NCBI GenBank assembly: GCA_958350755.1
Contig: CATWID010000013.1
Coordinates: 1 to 37,236 of the forward strand
Origin: an uncultured Collinsella sp.
Lineage (GTDB): Bacteria; Actinomycetota; Coriobacteriia; Coriobacteriales; Coriobacteriaceae
Length of the DNA stretch: 37,236 nt
Direction: 5' to 3'
The position numbers were made by a program, and so were the translations under genes. Shown here piece by piece: positions 30,631-37,236 of this stretch. Under the pieces are notes generated by a model. That model searched no databases. It was not told where the DNA came from and was given only the letters and a program-made list of their open reading frames with translations. Positions within the stretch are counted from its first letter, which is position 1. Each line of letters starts with the position of its first letter.

Positions 30631-30735
30631 CACTCATCGGGGACGTACTTAAATGAGTGCCCGCAGAATGAAAGTGGATAATCTCCCGTTTTTGGGCTGT
30701 GCTTTGGGCAAAAGTGGGAGATTATCCACGCTCAT
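30631..30735. repeat. Palindromic repeat cluster, copy B
   Basis: A hairpin CACTCAT/ATGAGTG (30631-30637 with 30653-30659) carries the loop CGGGGACGTACTTAA. It is followed by the inverted repeat ATGAAAGTGGATAATCTCCC (30668-30687) with its complement (30716-30735), two mismatches. The order and spacing after the structured element match copy A. The block lies about 140 bases before tgt. Confidence 0.65.
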
Positions 30736-30833
30736 CCGGTAAGCGTCCAAAAATCCACGCTCATTTGCCGTGTCCCTGCCGTATCCTCCTCGCACCAGTT
30801 TCTGTCGAGTCGGTGCTTCTTGCGGGTTGCCCG

Positions 30834-30839
30834 TATAAT
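30834..30839 (+). promoter_or_regulatory. -10 box of the tgt promoter
   Basis: A perfect TATAAT lies 38 bases before the tgt start codon. No good -35 box is visible at the usual distance. Confidence 0.5.
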
Positions 30840-30876
30840 GGTTTGCGTATGAACCGCAACCAAGGAGTTCCAGTTT

Positions 30877-32016
30877 ATGGACCAGAACCTTTTTAAATTC
30901 GACCTGATCGCCGAGGACCCGACGACGCATGCGCGTGCCGGCGTGCTGCATACCCCGCACGGCGATATCGAGACGCCGATCTTTATGCCCGTGGGCACCA
31001 AGGCAAACGTCAAGGGCATCCCTACCGAGACCGTCAAGCAGCTCGGTGCCCAGATCGTGCTTGCCAACACCTATCACCTGTCCATGCGTCCCGGCGAGGA
31101 CACCATCGCCGAGCTGGGCGGCCTGCATAAGTTTATGAACTGGCACGGCCCCATCCTCACCGATTCAGGCGGCTTCCAGGTGTTCAGCCACAACGACGCC
31201 GTCAAGCTCACCGACGAGGGCGTGCGCTTTATCGTCAACGACTACGATGGCCGCCACGTGTTCTGGACGCCCGAGGACAACATGGAAATCGCCATGAAGC
31301 TCGGCTCCGACATCTGCATGCAGCTCGACCAGTGCCCGGGCTATCCTGCCACGCGCGCCTACGTCGAGCGCGCCGTTGAGCTGTCGAGTATGTGGGCCGA
31401 GCGCTGCTATAAGGCTCATACCCGCGATGACCAGGCGCTCTTTGGCATCGTTCAAGGCGGCATGCACCTGGACCTCCGCCTGCGTTCGCTGCGCCATCTG
31501 GAGGAGTGCGGCGACTTCCCGGGCTACGGTATCGGTGGCTACTCGGTGGGCGAGGACCACGAGACCATGTTTGAGACGCTGGCGCCGCTTGTGAGCGAGT
31601 ACATGCCCAAGCACAAGCCGCGCTACCTGATGGGCGTCGGCAACCCGACCACCCTCGTGCGCGGTGTGGGTATGGGCATCGACATGTTCGACTGCGTGCT
31701 GCCGACGCGCACCGGCCGCATGGGCACGGCGTTTTCGAGCGAGGGTCGCCTCAACTTCCGTAACGCGCGCTTTGCGCACGACGACGGCCCCATCGATCCC
31801 ACCTGCACCTGCCCGGTGTGCACGGGCGGCTACAGCCGCGCTCTCATTCGCCACATGGTCACGCAGAAGGAGATGCTCGGCGGCATTCTGCTGTCGATGC
31901 ACAACATCTACTACCTGCTCAACCTTATGCAGCGTGCCCGTCAGGCCATTATCGAGGGCCGCTACGGTGCGTTCGTGAGCGACTGGATGAACAGCCCTGC
32001 GGCGGTGGATTACTAA
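30877..32016 (+). CDS. tgt: tRNA-guanine transglycosylase (queuine/preQ1)
   Basis: The 379-residue protein is bacterial TGT, which swaps guanine-34 of GUN-anticodon tRNAs for preQ1. Landmarks are PIFMPVGTKANVKG, LTDSGGFQVFS (Asp96 general base), MGVGNPTTLVRGVGMGIDMF leading into DCVLPTRTGRMG (nucleophile Asp), and the zinc site CTCPVCTGGYSRALIRH. The length is usual. AAGGAG lies 9 bases before ATG 30877. With queA and queH in the same 7 kb, the cell can complete queuosine from preQ1. The preQ1 synthesis genes are not in the window. Confidence 0.95.
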   Translation: MDQNLFKFDLIAEDPTTHARAGVLHTPHGDIETPIFMPVGTKANVKGIPTETVKQLGAQIVLANTYHLSMRPGEDTIAELGGLHKFMNWHGPILTDSGGFQVFSHNDAVKLTDEGVRFIVNDYDGRHVFWTPEDNMEIAMKLGSDICMQLDQCPGYPATRAYVERAVELSSMWAERCYKAHTRDDQALFGIVQGGMHLDLRLRSLRHLEECGDFPGYGIGGYSVGEDHETMFETLAPLVSEYMPKHKPRYLMGVGNPTTLVRGVGMGIDMFDCVLPTRTGRMGTAFSSEGRLNFRNARFAHDDGPIDPTCTCPVCTGGYSRALIRHMVTQKEMLGGILLSMHNIYYLLNLMQRARQAIIEGRYGAFVSDWMNSPAAVDY

Positions 32017-32091
32017 GAGCCGCGACCGCTGACCGATGCCTTGCAAGCGCATGATGCATCGTGGGTACCATACCGAATAGTTGATGTTCGG

Positions 32092-32136
32092 GCGGGTGTT
32101 TGACGCATGGCGTCGACCCCGCTCGCTTTTCTTTTT
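32092..32136 (+). terminator. Terminator after tgt
   Basis: The hairpin GCGGGT--TTGACGC with GCGTCGACCCCGC (about 32093-32122) is followed by a T-rich run (CTTTTCTTTTTC). It ends 17 bases before the LOG-family gene start, so readthrough or a promoter inside may feed that gene. Confidence 0.55.
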
Positions 32137-32152
32137 CTCGATAGGAGTACCC

Positions 32153-32911
32153 ATGATTAAGAATGAGAACGTCGAGGGCGAGCCGGCCTACGACGAGACG
32201 TACCGACGCGGCCCCGTGGTCATGCGCGGCCCCATGATTCCTAAGGACAACACCTACGCCAACCTGCTGGCGCCCGAGGACTCGACCGACTGGTTGCATG
32301 CCGACCCCTGGCGCGTGCTGCGCATTCAGGCCGAGTTTGTCGATGGCTTTGGCGCGCTTGCCGAGCTTGGTCCTGCGGTGACCATCTTCGGCAGTGCCCG
32401 CACGCCCAAGACCGATCCGCTCTACAAGGCGGCGCGTACGGTCGGTCGTAAAATCGCCCAGCGCGGCGTGGCGGTTATCACCGGCGGTGGTCCCGGCGTC
32501 ATGGAGGCGGCCAACAGGGGAGCGGCGAGCGCGAACGGCAAGTCGGTCGGCTTGGGTATCGAGCTTCCGCACGAGCACGGGCTCAACAAATACGTGAACC
32601 TCGGTATGGACTTCCGTTACTTCTTTGTGCGCAAGACCATGTTCGTCAAATACAGCTCGGGCGCCATCGTGTTTCCCGGTGGTTTTGGTACGCTCGACGA
32701 GATGTTCGAGGTGCTCACGCTGGTGCAGACGCACAAGGTTAAGCGCATGCCGCTCGTTTTGGTGGGCACCGAGTACTGGCGGGGCCTGTTCGACTGGCTT
32801 AATGGCCCGGTGATGGACACCGGTATGATCAGCCCGCTCGATCCGGAGCTGGTGCACATTACCGACGACCTCAACGAGGCCGTCGATATCGCCCTGAGCG
32901 GGCTGATGTAG
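32153..32911 (+). CDS. LOG-family protein (cytokinin riboside 5'-monophosphate phosphoribohydrolase-like)
   Basis: The 252-residue protein is a Rossmann-fold LOG/TIGR00730-type enzyme. The signatures are ITGGGPGVMEAANRGA and VFPGGFGTLDEMFE (PGGxGTxxE). LOG enzymes cleave the N-glycosidic bond of adenosine-type 5'-monophosphates to free the base and ribose 5-phosphate. The true substrate in bacteria is often unknown. An extra N-terminus of about 70 residues precedes the domain. ATG 32153 follows ATAGGAG. An in-frame ATG at 32081 lies in the terminator region and is not used. Confidence 0.88.
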   Translation: MIKNENVEGEPAYDETYRRGPVVMRGPMIPKDNTYANLLAPEDSTDWLHADPWRVLRIQAEFVDGFGALAELGPAVTIFGSARTPKTDPLYKAARTVGRKIAQRGVAVITGGGPGVMEAANRGAASANGKSVGLGIELPHEHGLNKYVNLGMDFRYFFVRKTMFVKYSSGAIVFPGGFGTLDEMFEVLTLVQTHKVKRMPLVLVGTEYWRGLFDWLNGPVMDTGMISPLDPELVHITDDLNEAVDIALSGLM

Positions 32912-32939
32912 GGCGAGCGTGCCTGTCGTTGTAGTGATG

Positions 32940-32979
32940 AGAAGGCAGGCTGATGCTATTTAACATCAGTCTGCCTTCT
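32940..32979. promoter_or_regulatory. Palindrome before the toxin-antitoxin genes (operator candidate)
   Basis: AGAAGGCAGGCTGATG (32940-32955) is complementary, with one mismatch, to CATCAGTCTGCCTTCT (32964-32979) around an 8-base centre. It overlaps the expected -35 region of a TATACT -10 box at 32988-32993. This position fits self-repression by the antitoxin. It could also end the LOG gene, but there is no T-run. Confidence 0.55.
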
Positions 32980-33024
32980 AAATTGGGTATACTGATGCAA
33001 AAGACGAGAGCGAGGAGGTCGCGT

Positions 33025-33324
33025 ATGTCTACTGCAACGGTTAAGCCTACGACGGTTCGCATCGAAGAGGGGCTCAAGGAACAGGCGACTGAGTTCTTGG
33101 ATACGGTTGGTCTGAGTCTCAATTCGTATCTGAACCTTGCTGTTCGGCAGCTGGTAAATCAGCGAAAGATTCCGTTTGAGATTGTGGGTCGGCCCGAAGT
33201 TCCCAACGAGGCGACGAGGCGCGCCATGGTGATTGCCGAGGCTCATGAGTTGGGGATTCTGCCAGACGACAGCCCGTCATTCAATAACGCTGATGAGCTT
33301 ATATCATTCCTCGATGAGGACTAG
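33025..33324 (+). CDS. RelB/DinJ-family antitoxin
   Basis: The 99-residue protein has a ribbon-helix-helix N-terminus (TTVRIEEGLKEQATEFLDTV) followed by GLSLNSYLNLAVRQLVNQRK, the RelB/DinJ pattern. An acidic C-terminus (ADELISFLDED) probably wraps the toxin. It should bind the palindrome upstream and repress its own operon. ATG 33025 follows GAGGAGG. The toxin starts 2 bases after its stop codon. Confidence 0.88.
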   Translation: MSTATVKPTTVRIEEGLKEQATEFLDTVGLSLNSYLNLAVRQLVNQRKIPFEIVGRPEVPNEATRRAMVIAEAHELGILPDDSPSFNNADELISFLDED

Positions 33325-33326
33325 CG

Positions 33327-33635
33327 ATGTTTGAGATTAAAGTCGAGGCTCAGTTTAAGGCGGATTACAAACGGACGATGCGCATCCATCCGCAGCTAAA
33401 AACCGAGTTTAAGGCAGCAGTCGCAGAGCTTGCAGCTCGCGGCTCGCTTCCCGCGGAATATGGCGCCCATGAGCTTTCAAACCCGGGCGGCAATTACAAC
33501 GGCCACATCGATTTCCATCTATCCGATGGCTTGGTCGATGTGGTCGTTCTGTACTTGCCGCATAAGACTAATCCTGTGATCCGACTGGTGAGAATGGGCT
33601 CGCATGAGGAGTTATTTCAGGGCCCGCAGGGCTGA
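33327..33635 (+). CDS. YafQ-type (RelE superfamily) mRNA interferase toxin
   Basis: The 102-residue protein follows the YafQ layout: N-terminal VEAQFKADYKRTMR, GAHELSNPGGNYNGHIDFHL, a beta-strand DVVVLYLPHK, and the C-terminal RLVRMGSHEELF, where His and Phe match the catalytic His87 and Phe91 of E. coli YafQ. It should cleave mRNA in translating ribosomes when not bound by the antitoxin. The aromatic residue found after the Asp-His-rich strand in E. coli YafQ is not obvious here. Low-GC flanks and the nearby helicase suggest recent acquisition. Confidence 0.88.
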   Translation: MFEIKVEAQFKADYKRTMRIHPQLKTEFKAAVAELAARGSLPAEYGAHELSNPGGNYNGHIDFHLSDGLVDVVVLYLPHKTNPVIRLVRMGSHEELFQGPQG

Positions 33636-33698
33636 TTGCTCGCTTATGTTTCGCGGGGAAATAGGGATTGATTCGCGGCCGATTGGCTAAAACAGCCC

Positions 33699-36600
33699 CT
33701 ATTCCACCGTAACTGTTGAAGACGTCCCGTTCGTGGCTGCGACCTCCAGTTCTCCTCTTCGCTGGATTTCGCTTAAAAGCTCGGCTGCAACTTCGCTGCT
33801 TTTGAAACGGATGCTGCAGTCCTCTTTCTTAGGAAAGGCCAGTAACGGGATAGTTCCGTACCAGACGGTTTCCTCGTCAATTACTGACGCGCGCAGGCGC
33901 CCTTCGGCTTTGATGGAATAGTCGACGTTCATCTCGGTAAAAATCGCTTTCACGTCATTGTGCGGAGTCGAGGCAATTGAAATCTCAAGGGCAATCCCAC
34001 GGGCGGCGGCGCCTGTGAGTACGGCAGCGAGCTTTGCGAGGCATGCAGCGGATGCGTAGGGCGCGGCAATAAAAATGCTTTTCGTTGCGCGCTCGATGTC
34101 ATCCGCTAAGGCCTCCACGGCCCTTGCCGGCCTAACGAGGATGTTTTGATCGGCCCGTTTGTTGTCATTTGCTGCAAAGACTTCATACCCCAGCTTGGCG
34201 TAGGTCTTGAGTCTCTTCTGGTACATGTGCGCGAGCATGGGTATCGACAAATCAACATAGTCGAATATCTCAACCCGCTGCTTGCCCTCGTGACTTCTAT
34301 GTAGCCTGCCTGCCTGCTGCGTTATGCTGCCGTCCCAAGATATCGGTGTGGCAATGAGCAGAGTGTCAAGGTAAGACAGGTCGAAACCCTCGCCCAGAAG
34401 GCCTTCGGTTGCGATGATAATTCGATGCTCATGCTCGAAGCCGGGAAGGCTGTTCAGTATTGCCTTTCTTTCTTTGGCGTCGATTTCTCCGGTTAAGAGT
34501 ATAGGTTCGTGTCCGCGGCTTTGAAGCAGCCTACATAGCTCTTCGGCATGTTTTTTCCTTTTGGATAGCACAAGCGGATGTCGACCGTTTGACGCGGTCT
34601 CGAGGGCATCGTCGACAATTGCTTCGTTTCTCGCTGTGTGCGCACACAGGAGATCGAGAACTTGATTAAAGGACGCCCCTGGTTCGTAGGCGGGTAGTCG
34701 AACTCCGGTAAAACGCGGCCTAACAACGCGCTGAATTCCCTGTTGGATTGCTTGCGTTTTTGGATCAATGACATGGCGAAGCGGGCCGCAGAGCATTGAG
34801 AGTGCTCGCGTGAGTCCGTCCGAGCGTTCGGGCGTCGCGGAAAGGCCGTATACATATTTGGCTGGAGCGGATTTGAGGACGAGCTCAAGCTGTGGTGCGG
34901 CTGCATGGTGACATTCATCACAGATGATGAGGCCGTAATCACGAACGAACTCCTTGGCTATTGGTTCTCCGGTCTGGGGGTCCTTGCTGGACAGAGACTG
35001 GAATGAAGCAATGTCGATGAGATGGCTTATGGTGGTTTTGCCTCCTCCGATTTGGCCAATGAGCGGAGGCTGCCTTTTACTGATTCGTCCTTTTGGGGTT
35101 CGAACTGGCTTTCTGTTATCCGTAATGTCGATAAACCGTTCGAGCTGGGATTTCCATTGGGCAATGAGCGCAGTCTTGGGAACGATGACAAGCGTTGGAA
35201 GACCGATGGCAGCAATAAGATAGGCCCCAATGACGGTTTTCCCGAAACCCGTCGGCGCGGACATGATCCCGTCTTCATAGTTGAGCATCTGTTCGGCGGC
35301 AATTTGCTGTTCAGGGCGAAGAGCCCCTTTAAATGTCATCACAATTGGATTGCCCGACATGCGCTTGTCTGAATAGTGAGCAGAAGCGCCGGCTTCTTGA
35401 AGCAGCCGCTCGAGTTGAGCTTTACAGCCTCTGGGAATCGCAACGCAGCCATCTCTAAGTTCACTGAGGTCTATGTACCGCGGTTTGCCAAATACTGATT
35501 GGTGCATTGATTGGGCACGGAAGAATTCCGGGTTGGCAAATGTTGCAAGCCTGCGAACCTCCATCTGGGCGGCCGGGCTCAGAGATCTTTCGGTTATGTA
35601 GAGCATATCGGCTTGCGTGACGGGTAGCGATGACGGGAAGTCCTGCAGCGTGAGCGGAAGCCGCTTTCGCGGCCTCTGAGAATGTGGCGCGGCGGTGTTT
35701 CCCGCCACTGCAGCTGATATTCCATGCGGTTTATTGTCGATGCTTTCGATTAGATTTTGCACCGTTGCATGTGGAACCAGCTGAATTTGTGAAAGGTAAA
35801 GCCATTGATCGGGAAAGGGCTCAAATTGCTCGTCAACAAATACACTGTTCCCTTTTCGCTGCGCTTTTCCTTGAAAAGGCAGTGCTATGAGATTTCCGAA
35901 GCCGCCCTCAGGAATGGTGGACTGCGCGGGCAGCATCCGGTCAAAAGCTTCAAAGGTGATTGTCTTGTTGAGCGCCGCCGCTTCGGTGATAAGGCTGCTT
36001 CCAAATTCTCGTGCGATCTTTGCGCTGGTGAGCTCTAGGAAGAAAAACCAGACATGTGCGCCGTTACCTGATCTCGATCGCTCGACTGCAGCATCGATCC
36101 CATGGTTTTTTGCGACAAGCCGAATGGCGTTTGTCGCTTCTTTCCAATCGGCTCCGTCAAAGTCGATGACCAGGACTTTTGTGTTACTGTCACTATCGAG
36201 AACGTATTGACCTATGACGTCTCGGAGCCTGTCGTCGTTGCCTTTGAAATGGGCGATGATCGCGGCATCGCTCAGCTTGGGGAAGATGCGGTTGCCGCAT
36301 TCCGCGCATTTGGTTTTCTGACGATTTACTTTGGGGCAAATGCTTGCCTTCCATTCATTTGCGCAGGCGGGTGTATAGCCGATGCCCCCGTCTTTTCTGC
36401 GGTACCCATGAGCGTAAACATCTTTGCGGCCAGTAAAGAGATTGCGAAAGAGTTCCAGTTTGTCGCGCGCTGGGCTCGCACTGGTGACGATTCCTTCGAC
36501 CTGTGCCCGTCTATCGAAAGATTCGCCAGCTTTCTCCCATTCTTCCAGTGTTGCGTAACGGATGTCTGGACCGTTGCCGCAGATGACGATTTGGCTGTGC

Positions 36601-36710
36601 GGCTCCGATACATGGGCGACGGTTTTCTTGAATTGGAATAGCGTACCCCCGATGAGGGCGTATTGATGCGTGACGGTGCTCATGTAAATGCCGTTCTTGT
36701 CGGAGTTCAT
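33699..36710 (-). CDS. Primase-helicase-PLD fusion (TOTE-type archaeo-eukaryotic primase with SF2 helicase)
   Basis: The 1003-residue protein has an N-terminal primase of the archaeo-eukaryotic type: a zinc-binding set (C116, C125, C135, C138), VIDFDGADW (D183, D185), and RSRSGNGAHVWFFF (H219). An SF2 helicase follows, with Walker A SAPTGFGKT (485-492), DECH (598-601), SATPERSDG and QQAGRLHRSH. A C-terminal region (about 870-985) resembles a phospholipase D-type domain in which the HxK motif is degenerate (GRLRASVIDEETVWYG). The order fits conflict-system proteins described around TOTE primases. I infer a role in phage or mobile-element defence or replication. GC content is lower than in the neighbours. 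No clear ribosome site precedes ATG 36710. ATG 36683 is an alternative. Confidence 0.85.
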   Translation of the reverse strand: MNSDKNGIYMSTVTHQYALIGGTLFQFKKTVAHVSEPHSQIVICGNGPDIRYATLEEWEKAGESFDRRAQVEGIVTSASPARDKLELFRNLFTGRKDVYAHGYRRKDGGIGYTPACANEWKASICPKVNRQKTKCAECGNRIFPKLSDAAIIAHFKGNDDRLRDVIGQYVLDSDSNTKVLVIDFDGADWKEATNAIRLVAKNHGIDAAVERSRSGNGAHVWFFFLELTSAKIAREFGSSLITEAAALNKTITFEAFDRMLPAQSTIPEGGFGNLIALPFQGKAQRKGNSVFVDEQFEPFPDQWLYLSQIQLVPHATVQNLIESIDNKPHGISAAVAGNTAAPHSQRPRKRLPLTLQDFPSSLPVTQADMLYITERSLSPAAQMEVRRLATFANPEFFRAQSMHQSVFGKPRYIDLSELRDGCVAIPRGCKAQLERLLQEAGASAHYSDKRMSGNPIVMTFKGALRPEQQIAAEQMLNYEDGIMSAPTGFGKTVIGAYLIAAIGLPTLVIVPKTALIAQWKSQLERFIDITDNRKPVRTPKGRISKRQPPLIGQIGGGKTTISHLIDIASFQSLSSKDPQTGEPIAKEFVRDYGLIICDECHHAAAPQLELVLKSAPAKYVYGLSATPERSDGLTRALSMLCGPLRHVIDPKTQAIQQGIQRVVRPRFTGVRLPAYEPGASFNQVLDLLCAHTARNEAIVDDALETASNGRHPLVLSKRKKHAEELCRLLQSRGHEPILLTGEIDAKERKAILNSLPGFEHEHRIIIATEGLLGEGFDLSYLDTLLIATPISWDGSITQQAGRLHRSHEGKQRVEIFDYVDLSIPMLAHMYQKRLKTYAKLGYEVFAANDNKRADQNILVRPARAVEALADDIERATKSIFIAAPYASAACLAKLAAVLTGAAARGIALEISIASTPHNDVKAIFTEMNVDYSIKAEGRLRASVIDEETVWYGTIPLLAFPKKEDCSIRFKSSEVAAELLSEIQRRGELEVAATNGTSSTVTVE

Positions 36711-36890
36711 TGAAATGAGGGTACGTTATTTTGATTTTTAAGGGACTCGACTCTGATTTTGGTTCGGTGATAGCGGAGTACAGCTCCGTGAGTGGTGTTT
36801 GGCTGATGTCAAAATGTGCGGTAGCTGTTGCTGAATGGGTTTTGGCGGCCATGAGGTGGGCTGGAGGCGCAGGAAACTATCCTCGAATAG
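36711..36890. other. Gene-free stretch upstream of the primase-helicase gene
   Basis: About 180 bases without a supported gene. On the minus strand a TTGACA near 36804-36809 is a possible -35 box, without a good -10 box at the right distance. Short open frames here overlap nothing conserved. Confidence 0.3.
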
Positions 36891-37120
36891 ACCCTGTGGG
36901 CAAAAAATGGCAAATATGAGTACTGTGGTTTGAGCAGTAACATATCATCTGGAAAGTATTTAAGACCAATCGATTCGGATTGGATATAATCAACCCTCTA
37001 AACATGGCGATTCGGGACTTTATGACGCTCGGAATTGGCGGAAGATGGCAAATTCAGCCAGATTTCGCTGTTACTAAACTGGTAACAGTACTCATATTTG
37101 CCATTTTTTGCCCAGAGGGT
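36891..37120. mobile_element. Inverted-repeat element 2 (MITE-like, 230 bp)
   Basis: The ends are 36-bp inverted repeats with one mismatch (36891-36926 with 37085-37120). Each reads ACCCT-TGGGCAAAAAATGG then CAAATATGAGTACTGT going inward. They match the ends of the element at 6118-6347. Left and right ends are each conserved in order (AGTAACATAT on the left, AGTAACAGCGAAAT on the right). The interior differs between copies and holds a small hairpin (CCAATC/GATTGG) and no coding sequence. Confidence 0.6.
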
Positions 37121-37209
37121 ATCGCAAGGGGGTTGGACAAAGCATCGATCGCCGCCAATTTCTCGATTGGCTGGTTGGGCGGCGGTAGCGCACAGAGATG
37201 TGGTGTAAG

Positions 37210-37229
37210 AGGCGGGGCATGCCCCGCCT
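37210..37229. terminator. GC-rich perfect palindrome at the right edge
   Basis: AGGCGGGGCATGCCCCGCCT is a perfect 20-base palindrome. It may be a terminator stem for a gene beyond the window. No T-run is visible in the remaining bases. Confidence 0.4.
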
Positions 37230-37236
37230 CCGCCCT

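Noticed and set aside
33660..33703. Possible hairpin with AATAGGG and CCCTATT arms between the toxin gene and the primase-helicase gene
   Set aside because: Loop of about 30 bases, short arms and no T-run. It may end both convergent genes but is too weak to call.
36731..36919. Short plus-strand frame running into inverted-repeat element 2
   Set aside because: No ribosome site, no recognisable family, and its end lies inside the terminal repeat.
1..37236. tRNA and rRNA genes
   Set aside because: No cloverleaf with the GGTTCRA arm and no rRNA core sequences were found in the intergenic regions read by eye.

Overview
The window is about 37 kb of GC-rich, gene-dense DNA from a Gram-positive gut actinobacterium. 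Gene content and style point to Coriobacteriia, most likely Collinsella or a close relative. The pointers are AAGGAG-type ribosome sites, class III fructose-1,6-bisphosphatase, a short-chain dehydrogenase very like bile-acid 12-alpha-hydroxysteroid dehydrogenases, Lys/Ser/Asp-rich surface stalks, and dispersed GGGGACGT hairpin repeats. The genus is inferred from remembered family sequences, not from a search.

Layout. 1-4.4 kb: envelope proteins, namely a twin-arginine phosphatidylinositol-type phospholipase C cut by the left edge, two paralogous lipoproteins, and a zinc-ribbon membrane protein. 4.5-6.1 kb: a folate pair, FchA-like cyclodeaminase/cyclohydrolase plus FolD. This FolD lacks the Lys and Gln of the cyclohydrolase site, so FchA may do that step. 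6.1-6.35 kb: a 230-bp element with long terminal inverted repeats, related to one at the right end of the window (36.9-37.1 kb). 6.4-10.3 kb: a C69 dipeptidase, then a phasin-like small protein coupled to an ABC1/UbiB kinase-like protein.

10.4-15.4 kb holds the most striking system. A cobalamin riboswitch precedes a 1287-residue surface protein with four DUF4430 (transcobalamin C-terminal-like) repeats, a beta-propeller, an InlB-type repeat and a charged stalk. A second membrane-anchored protein with one DUF4430 domain follows 10 bases later. I read this as a candidate vitamin B12/cobamide capture device on the cell surface.

15.5-25 kb is mostly housekeeping: two GtrA-like membrane proteins, fructose-1,6-bisphosphatase, a DegV lipid-binding protein, a TIM-barrel-like protein of unknown role, a 56-residue membrane peptide, an RsmB/RsmF-type methyltransferase, and a methionyl-tRNA-synthetase-like protein with a broken KMSKS motif. 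24.8-32 kb carries queuosine genes (queH, queA, tgt) interrupted by a long coiled-coil tail-anchored protein and the 12-alpha-HSDH-like enzyme. Two copies of a structured element of about 165-175 nt, with compensatory base changes in its stems, sit directly after queA and after the dehydrogenase gene. Each is followed by palindromic repeats.

32.1-37.2 kb: a LOG-family enzyme, then a less GC-rich accessory segment with a RelB/YafQ-type toxin-antitoxin pair and a 1003-residue primase-helicase-PLD fusion of the kind found in conflict systems. The segment ends in the second inverted-repeat element. No rRNA, tRNA, CRISPR array or intact transposase was seen.
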